From: Silene noctiflora
Taxonomy: Eukaryota > Streptophyta > Magnoliopsida > Caryophyllales > Caryophyllaceae
Assembly: GCA_009801015.1 (NCBI GenBank)
Contig: VHZZ01002635.1
Location: forward strand, 52,306-89,079
DNA: 36,774 bases
Direction: 5' to 3'
Shown: one piece after another, positions 30,061 to 36,774 of the stretch
Numbering within the stretch: position 1 is the stretch's first letter
How the letters are laid out: every line of letters begins with the position of its first letter
Position numbers and translations under genes: made by a program
Notes under the pieces: model-generated
Databases searched by the model: none
The model's input: only the letters and a program-made list of their open reading frames with translations
Told to the model about the DNA's origin: nothing

Positions 30061-30450
30061 AGACATTTACTTGGGTTTATTTACCATATCGGCAGAAATG
30101 GTTAGTTGTTTGGATGAGTTGCGTCACAAACAATTCTGAGTCAAATCTCTTTTCTTAATTGTTAAGTGTCACTAAATTATGGCTAGAATGGTGCTCAAGT
30201 CCTATCGCAAGTCGCAACCACCGGTAGTTCCCTATCAGTTAGGGAGTAGATTGGATAAAATAAGAATATACTCTTGTTCAAATTATGCCAACACATTCCA
30301 AAGATAATAAGATAATCCTTATTCCTTAGTACAATGAAAACACGTAATCTTTAGTAGTAGGTTCAATTCCAATTTCCAACCACAGGCGACAATAAAAAGA
30401 CAAAAACCTTGTGGAGAATCGAATAGCCTTTGCATTTAAAAACACTATTA

Positions 30451-30480
30451 TTCTATTCTATTCTATTCTATTCTATTCTA
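30451..30480. repeat. TTCTA pentanucleotide microsatellite (6 units)
   Basis: Six perfect TTCTA units are seen, with partial units before and after them. It lies in the intergenic region between the two genes. Confidence 0.9.
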
Positions 30481-30669
30481 TTATCCTCCTATACACCACC
30501 TACAAATTGATCTTTTCAATACCGAGGGGAACGATTTCTTTTCAAGAAATTATCTTCCAGTTTAAAAACATTTAGCTATTGAGTATGGGCTAAGACCCAA
30601 GATCACAATCAAATGTTTTAACAAAATTTAGCTACTCCAAATGTTTTAACTTATATCAATTAATTGATA

Positions 30670-31300
30670 AAACTCGAGTGCTACCGACTATATAGATTGT
30701 CAAGTTGCATGTACAACAAAACTCGAGCTTGACTTGTGCGCATCAGGCAAAACTCGAGCTTGATTCGATCTCGAAGTCACCCGAACTTAAAAAAAATTTA
30801 GCTTATTAGGAAGCTTGTGAGCTTCAACTCATGCTCGAGCCGAACTCGAGCTTAACTCTAGCGTATACTCCGTATATAATTGTTCAATTAACATTTTTTC
30901 GTTCGATGTTTTTTACTCTCTCCGTCCCTGTCATATATTTACCTATTTTATTTTGGGGTGTATCAGTCAATTGTACTTTGTATAATTATATACTTAGTAT
31001 ATAATTGTTCAAGGAGGAGTAATTGGTGCACTCTTTTTTTTTTTTTTTTTTTTTTTTTGAGAATAATTTTGAATTGTAATTTGATCATCAATATAACTCA
31101 TTGTCCACTTGTCATTAAATAATATCACCCACAAATGATTTTTTCTTTTTCTCTTAGTCTTTGTGTCAAAACTGAAGGTAATTATATTATACAAGTTTGA
31201 GTCGCTCGCGAATTTTCGAGTCGAGTCAATGTTAATTCGACTTAACTCGTTAAGTACTCGAGTCGAGCCCAAACTCCAATCAAAACTCGAGCTGCTTATA
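30670..31300. repeat. Nested CTCGAG-rich element interrupted by a Stowaway-like insertion
   Basis: ACTCGAGCTTGA-type words recur at 30670-30860 and in related form (GAGTCGAGTCAA, ACTCGAGTCGAG) at 31190-31300, as in hAT-type plant MITEs. Between them lies a Stowaway/Vulmar-like stretch (TACTCTCTCCGTCCC near 30914, TTTTGGGGTGTATCAGTCAA, and GGAGGAGTA near 31020). A 16-bp word GTATATAATTGTTCAA occurs at 30872-30887 and 30997-31012. A long T run (31029-31060) follows. Ends are not resolved. Confidence 0.5.
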
Positions 31301-31538
31301 GACGTACTGGTTTCCGTCTCATTAACACTCCTAGATACAACCCCATTTCTTGAACCCTTGCTTATAGCCTAACAATAAACGTGTTTTATACAAATAAATA
31401 CACCAAAAAAAAAACAAGGCATGGTCTTAATTGGCTAGTAATGTAAACTAGGCATGGAATGTCTTGGTAATATTCTTTTGGCATCAAAATATATTCAAAG
31501 TACATTCGCATATTAGCCAACCTTCCATCTTTTCATAC

Positions 31539-31549
31539 CTATATATACC
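31539..31549 (+). promoter_or_regulatory. TATA box of the phosphatase gene
   Basis: CTATATATACC is a near-ideal plant TATA box, 107 bases before the ATG. Transcription would start near 31570-31580. The following leader is A/C-rich (ACAAACAACAAACACAAATA), typical of plant 5' UTRs. Confidence 0.7.
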
Positions 31550-31655
31550 TTAAACTAAACCCCCAAACTTAGTATCAACCAAAACACACAAACAACAAAC
31601 ACAAATAATCTCATTAAAAAAATTTAAGTCTTTTTTTGTTGGTAAAACATAATCA

Positions 31656-32802
31656 ATGGAGGGAATAGTTGTGATTTTCGACTTCGACAAAACGATTATC
31701 GATGTCGATAGTGATAATTGGGTGGTTGATGGGTTGGGTTTTACTGAGCTATTTGATAAACTTCTTCCTACCATGCCATGGAACACACTTATGGTAATTA
31801 ACCACTTATTTTTGCTTACCCTGCATTCCCTCTGTTTTCCTCTGTTTTCCTCTGTTTCATGCATAAATTTTAAGAATATTGTTTATTGTAAATTTAATAG
31901 GATACAATTATGAGAGAAATGCATTGTCAAGGAATTACAATTGATCAAATTGTGGAGGTTTTAACCCGAGTTCCGATTCATCCTCGCGTTGTTCCTGCTA
32001 TCAAAACTGCTCATGCCATGGGGTATGTATTATAACATTCAAATATTGTCATTTTTATTATTGGCCATTGATTAAAAACGAAATTTAACGTTCGAAATTG
32101 TATATTTTTTCTTTTTTCAGGTGTGATTTGAGGGTAGTAAGTGATGCAAATTTTATCTTCATTGAAACTATATTGAATCATCTTGGATTAAGAGAGTATT
32201 TTTCGGAGATTAACACGAATCCGGGTTATGTGGATGAAGAAGGGAGATTGAGGATTCTTCCTTACCATGATTTTACCAACTCCTCTCATGGATGTAATCT
32301 ATGTCCTCCAAATATGTGCAAGGTAATACATAATTTAGAATATATTATTATACATTTTTATTTTTTAGTACATTTTTTCGCGACTATTATTAAGATGAGA
32401 TGTAATCTTAAAACTAATAAACTTTGTTGCATGAAAATGTAGAGCCATGTGATTAAAAGGATACTATCAGAGGAGGAAAACAAGAAAATCATCTACTTAG
32501 GAGACGGAAAAGGAGATTATTGCCCGTCCTTAAAACTAAGAGATGGTGACCATATGATGCCTAGAAAAAACTTTCCGGTTTGGGACTTAATCTCGGAAAA
32601 TCCAAGCCTAGTAAGAGCCGAGATCCATGAGTGGACCGATGGTGCCGAGCTTGAGCAAGTTCTATTGTCTACAATCCAAGACATCATTTGTAAGGGAGAT
32701 GGTAATACTATGGCTCAATTGTTGAACCTTGATTGCAAGCTTGAGACTATGCCAATATCACCCCATGAAACCTTTCCTAAAGTTCTTCGTGTGCCATTTT
32801 GA
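31656..32802 (+). CDS. HAD-superfamily phosphatase, PS2/PECP1 (PHOSPHO1-like) family
   Basis: Exons are 31656-31793, 31901-32022, 32121-32322 and 32443-32802, all GT-AG, giving 273 residues. HAD motif I is DFDKT (Asp9 nucleophile, Asp11), motif II SDAN (Ser94), motif III Lys159 in SHVIKRI, and motif IV GDGKGDYCP (Asp175, Asp179). The family marks SDNWVVDGLGF, EINTNPG, HGCNLCPPNMCK and MMPRKNFPVWDLI are present. Relatives are Arabidopsis PS2 (AtPPsPase1, reported to act on pyrophosphate and phosphocholine/phosphoethanolamine) and PECP1. They release phosphate in the cytosol during phosphate starvation. Which substrate this copy prefers cannot be told from sequence. It has no signal peptide. 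It starts at the only ATG before motif I and lacks the N-terminal extension of PS2. Confidence 0.93.
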
Positions 32803-32982
32803 AGATTGGAAATAGTATGGCTCAATTGTTCCTTTTTTTTTGTTAGTTGCATGTAATGTAACACCATTAATCAAGTGAAGGGAAAATGAAATTAAACCCT
32901 TTGTATTATTGTTGCTTAGTAGAATCAAAGTTAACCTTACTTCCTTGATTCCTTGAATTGTCTAGTTTTATGTTGTGGCTTG
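32803..32982 (+). other. 3' flank of the phosphatase gene
   Basis: This T- and A-rich stretch follows the stop codon and probably holds the 3' UTR. I see no canonical AATAAA. It repeats the word AATAGTATGGCTCAATTGTT, close to a coding stretch at 32702-32724, which may be a small local duplication. Confidence 0.4.
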
Positions 32983-32984
32983 GA

Positions 32985-34395
32985 ACTAGACCTATCAAAC
33001 AGGCCGGGTTATACGGGTTGGGCCGAGTTATACGGGTCACATATTGGGTTAGGGTTAGAATTCGGGTCAAGAAATAATTTCTAACGTTTTTTTAACGATT
33101 TTTTTTAATCAACAAAATATCTCTAAAAAATGTAAAACATATTTAAAATTAATATTTTAATCATATTCAATGTTCACATTAATTATATTGACATAATTAT
33201 TACAATAGAATTTTTTTAATAATTATTTTATTTTTAAATATTATAAAAGTTAGTATATAAAATTGACTTTTTAAATTGTGTTTGTAATTTTAAGTAATAA
33301 AAAGAGAAAATTGTTGATTACAGCCTTTTAAAAATCACTTTATGAAAATTACAGCTTTATAATTTATTTATTTTTTGAAATTGCATCCATAATATTACTT
33401 TTTTTAAAAAATTGCACCACGATGACGTTTTCGGTGAAAATTATCAAAAATTGACCAATATATCCTTGCCTATTTGTTTGCCTATTTACCCAGATCTTTT
33501 CATTTAACCTATCATTTACCTCTCTCATTCACTCTAAAACCCTCTCATCTACCTCACCCTTATTCTCTAAAACTTCCCCAAATCTTTCCCTAATTTCTAC
33601 TGTAATTCATTCTCATTGTCAAATAACGGCTCCACGTCATGAGTGGTAAAGTTGTGCTATCGTCTGATGGTTCTACTTCGAAGAGTAAGTATTCGACACC
33701 CAATTTTCAGAATTGAAGAACCCTAATTATTTGAACACATATTACCAAAATCGAAGAGCCCTAATTATTTTCAATTTGGGGAAAATTGATGATGAAGAAC
33801 CCTAATTAATTTTAAGATACAATCGAAATAATTGAATTAGAATTCAATTAAATTGACCAGGGTAGAATTTGAATAAAAAAAGGGTGAATTAGATTAGGTG
33901 ATATTGTTAAAGAAGTGAAGAATTAGAGAGAAAATGAGTTGTGAAATCTGATTTTGGGATGAACACAAGGGGTTATAAAGGTTGAAGATGAGGGTATTTT
34001 CATCTTAAAAAATGAACTTAAGTCACAAAAATTCAAATTGGCATCAATTTTTGGTCGGAGTTAATGTTTTTATTGTAATTTATGATCAAAAGTAATATTA
34101 TGGATGTAATTTTCAAAAAAAAAAAAATTATAAGGTTGTAATTTCAAAGTGGTTTTAAAAAACCTCTAATCAACAATAAAAATAATAATTTTCTGACTAT
34201 TTTTTCAAATATTATATATAAATATTAATATATTAATAAAATTCTTGGTTTAGTTTTGACCAACGGGTCGGGTCTCGACCCTAAAATAACGGGTCAATTC
34301 GGATTTGGGTCAAACGGGTCGCCAAGCCAAAATTTTCGGATCTTGACCCTGAAAACCGAGTTGGGTCAGGTAAGAATTTGACATTTATCCTTGAA
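32985..34395. mobile_element. Decayed element with GGGTC-rich ends, interrupted by another element
   Basis: The left side reads AGACCTATCAAACAGGCCGG with repeated GGGTTATACGGGT words. The right side has GGGTCGGGTC, ACGGGTCAATT, AACGGGTCG and ends GTAAGAATTTGACATTTATC. The outermost words ACCTATCAAAC and (reverse) TAAATGTCAAATTC are loosely inverted, as in hAT-type MITEs. The AT-rich interior is split by the element at 33311-34176. No target duplication was found. Confidence 0.5.
33311..34176. mobile_element. Non-autonomous element with ~90-bp terminal inverted repeats (MULE-like)
   Basis: The left arm (33311-33405) begins TTGTTGATTACAGCCTTTTA. The right arm (34085-34176) ends AAAACCTCTAATCAACAA; its reverse complement follows the left arm for about 90 bases, including GAAATTGCATCCATAATATT against GAAAATTACATCCATAATAT. 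The interior has a pyrimidine-rich leader-like stretch, an ATG at 33639 with a short reading frame, and a GTAAGT donor-like site. Long inverted arms suggest Mutator type. Flanks are A-rich, so the target duplication cannot be proved. Confidence 0.75.
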
Positions 34396-34582
34396 AGAAT
34401 TACAATTTGCAAGTGATTAATTTAGGTAAATCAAATATGAGACAAAAGAAGATTCATACCTCTCCCTTCAATCGATCCATCATCGAATCAATTAGGATTC
34501 TTAAAGAAATAAAAGGTGGCGTAGATTTCATTTCACGGCAATCTAATGATTTAACCTTAATCACGGAAAATAAAGGGAAAAG

Positions 34583-35925
34583 TGTAATACCCGCCCCATT
34601 AGGACCTTTGACTATCGTTGACTGACCCTAGTGCTTGCCGAGTCTTGGTTGGTCCTTCGTTGATGGTGTTGTAGAGTAGTAACTCGATCTAGCAGAGGTC
34701 ACTCGATCGAGTAGCCTCGTTACTCGATCGAGTAGCCTCGTTACTCGATCGAGTAAGTTGGTACTCGATCGAGTAAGTCCTGTCCAACGATAAAATATAT
34801 ATCACGATATCAGAAAACCCGGATCATTACATTTCTGTTTTCCTAAACCTAGATGTCGTCGCCTCTCTAGTTCTCCTTCTGTTCTCACCCTTTTGAGAAT
34901 ACGGGGAGATGCGTCACCTTGGGAGACGGGAGCGTGAGTCGGGGAGCGGTCTTGTCGCCGGAAGGCTGGTATATGTATGTAATATCGTTGTTGTCATCAT
35001 CGTCTCTGGTCGTTAGTGATATGTGTAGTAATAGTGTTAGATGTCGTAATGTTGTTATATGATGTCGGTGATAGCTTGTTGCTGTGAGGCTGCGGGCGGA
35101 GTCGCTACGGTTTGCTAGAGGTAGGGTCTCCCTACTCAGTACTGTACTTTTGGTTGTCTTGTGTTGATATTCGTATTGATGGAATGTTCGGTTGCTGTCT
35201 TATTGTTGATATTGTTGTTTATATGTTGTATCTGTATGGTTGTTGGGGTTGTCTGTGGTGATAGGGAGGATGCGGTGATCGGTGTGTTGCGAGGTGTGCC
35301 CTCGGCTGAGTGGAGTCATTTGCGGGAGTGGCTTCACGCCCTTGATTCGCCCTCCGTGGAACTCGCCACGGGAGGGGATGTGCACATTAAGGAACAGGGT
35401 TTGCGCTCATTGCGATGAGCGGGACTTAGGTAGGTGTGGCTGCGGTCCCCCACTGGCGGGGCTACACATCTTGGTGTGTAGTCAGTGATGTGATGTGATG
35501 TGGTGTGGTGTGGTGTGATGTGGTGGGGGAAGAAGATGAAATCGTGTGGTACCTTGTGTGTTCATTATTACTATTGTGGTATGTTAGTATGGTACTGACC
35601 TTGTGTGGTGTTTGCTTGTTGTTTTCGTTGTGTTGTGTCTGCCGTGATCCGTATGGTGAGCAGTCAGTTTTNCCAGGTTGTCTTGGAAGTCTTGCTGGGT
35701 GTCGGAGGGACGAGTTGCTACGAGTCACGACGGTTTAAACATAAAGTTGATAGTTCAATGAGTTGTATTTTCTTCTTTCGTTTTATCTTGTAATCACTTG
35801 TAAAACACTTTAAATGTTCTGTTATCGGCATTTGATTATTACTTGCCTCGGGTAACCGAGATGGTAACGCCCTTATCTGTTGAGGAAGGTCTTGTTAAGG
35901 CTCATTGGTAGATGGGGGTGTTACA
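34583..35925 (+). repeat. 5' LTR of a Ty3-gypsy retrotransposon
   Basis: The 1,343-bp segment begins TGTAATACCCGCCCC and ends GGGGGTGTTACA, so it has the TG..CA ends and inverted TGTAA/TTACA termini of plant chromovirus (Tekay/Del-like) LTRs. A tRNA-iMet primer-binding site lies three bases after it. About 100-190 bases in, five ~20-bp units with ACTCGATCGAGT palindromes occur. A block at 35371-35392 matches the reverse LTR at 4041-4064. One N lies at 35672. Confidence 0.85.
34682..34774. repeat. Palindromic minisatellite in the LTR (ACTCGATCGAGT)
   Basis: The perfect palindrome ACTCGATCGAGT starts at 34701, 34722, 34743 and 34763, with a degenerate first unit at 34682. The period is 19-21 bp. 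Spacers are AGCCTCGTT or AAGTTGGT. Confidence 0.95.
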
Positions 35926-35928
35926 AAG

Positions 35929-35940
35929 TGGTATCAGAGC
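35929..35940 (+). promoter_or_regulatory. Retrotransposon primer-binding site (tRNA-iMet)
   Basis: TGGTATCAGAGC is complementary to the 3' end of plant initiator tRNA-Met and follows the LTR end TTACA after the spacer AAG. It is the primer-binding site for minus-strand synthesis and fixes the element on the + strand. Confidence 0.9.
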
Positions 35941-36774
35941 GACGATTTTGGAACCTGTAACCAATGAATCCAATGAACGTAGTGAGTCTAATAAAATGAA
36001 CCTGGTGAATGTAAGTTGGGAGTCCCTCAGTGATCGGTTTTGGGTGAGAAGACGCCCTCATTCCAAAATCTTGGCCCCAATGTACTTAAGCCAGTCACTA
36101 CGGAAGGGATATTGAGTCGGGAAGTTATTTGCGTATCCTAAGTGTGTGTATGGAATAGTAATATCGTGTCTTGAATCTAATAAGAAGATAGTGTAAGTGT
36201 TGTGATTATGTGTGTGCATGGATGTGATGAAGAATGTTTGGGTTTGGTAATGTGAACTTGTCAGAGGTGGTGATGGTGATAATGCGATTCAGAGGAAGTA
36301 TGTTGATGCTGAATAGTGACATGGTTGTAACGAATGTGTTATAAACGTTGTGAATAGTAAAATGATGTGAAGAGTGTCTTGTTATGATGGTTAAGTGCAA
36401 TGTGTTAAACCTGAATGTAAATGCGACGGTATATGGTGGCTGAGCAATAAAAGTAAAATGTATTCGTGTATGCGTTATAGTTGTGGGACGAACAATGAGG
36501 TGGTATGTGCGTGAATAATGCTCGATTTGGATTGTATGACTATGGGTGTATGCTAGTACGATATGAGAATAGGAAAGTGTGATGAACATGGTATTATTGT
36601 GATTCTGATTGCTGTTACATTGGAATGTAAGTTGTGTTGGAATAGGAAATGCATAGAATTAATCCGTGCCGAGCTCCTATTACGATGAGAATTCGGGACA
36701 CAATGTTGTTTTGCAGGAATTAGTAGTAGAATCCGTAATTTTAATTGTGTTTTGGACTCTCCTCGACCGAGTGC
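35941..36774 (+). mobile_element. Leader/internal start of the gypsy element, cut by the window edge
   Basis: No gag, protease or polymerase sequence is readable in these 834 bases, and reading frames are short. The last bases again contain CTCGACCGAG (36762-36771), the palindrome core seen in the LTRs, so another LTR-like piece may begin just beyond the window. The element cannot be judged complete. Confidence 0.6.

Noticed and set aside
34407..34625. 72-codon ORF before the gypsy LTR
   Set aside because: It runs into the LTR start at 34583 and shows no family resemblance.
35929..35940. Possible tRNA gene fragment
   Set aside because: It is only the 12-bp complement of the initiator tRNA 3' end, directly after an LTR, so it is a primer-binding site.
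36206..36589. 127-codon minus-strand ORF rich in His, Thr and Ile
   Set aside because: Composition follows the TG/GT-rich retroelement leader on the + strand; no domain is seen.

Overview
The window is nuclear DNA from a dicot plant. It is AT-rich, has many short exons with plant-type GT-AG introns, and is dense in transposon remnants. The transposon families recall Caryophyllales genomes: Stowaway/Vulmar-like MITEs, Ogre/Tat-like pieces, and Ty3-gypsy LTRs carrying ACTCG..CGAGT repeats. That lineage guess is from memory of repeat families and is only moderately secure. Two protein-coding genes are supported, both on the + strand.

Gene 1 (6006-29583) is a large ARF guanine-nucleotide exchange factor of the BIG class. 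Spliced by eye, it matches the plant BIG5 (BEN1/MIN7) protein from start to stop. I can place 32 exons, in frame throughout. At least one more exon, holding the catalytic core of the Sec7 domain, falls in a 453-base run of N (15536-15988). Two introns need a GC donor instead of GT. The product should activate ARF GTPases at the trans-Golgi/early endosome and support vesicle traffic, PIN recycling and immunity.

Gene 2 (31656-32802) is a four-exon HAD phosphatase of the PHOSPHO1-like family (Arabidopsis PS2/PPsPase1 and PECP1), typically induced by phosphate starvation. All catalytic motifs are present.

Layout: 1-1840 is AT-rich non-coding DNA with a decayed inverted-repeat element. 1840-5600 is a decayed retroelement, probably Ogre/Tat-like, with a solo gypsy LTR in reverse orientation nested in it; this comes within about 0.5 kb of the BIG5 start codon. 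6006-29583 is the BIG5 gene, whose introns hold many small transposons, several with clear target-site duplications. 29584-31655 is the intergenic stretch with nested MITEs. 31656-32802 is the phosphatase gene. 32985-34395 is a decayed terminal-repeat element with a second, long-inverted-repeat element nested inside it. 34583-36774 is the 5' LTR, primer-binding site and leader of a gypsy element that runs off the window.

The two genes are not obviously linked in function. I saw no CRISPR array, operon, tRNA, rRNA or bacterial-type system. The most unusual signals are the two GC-AG introns in one gene, the loss of exactly the catalytic exon to the gap, and a ~20-bp-period palindromic minisatellite kept at the same place in two diverged LTRs.
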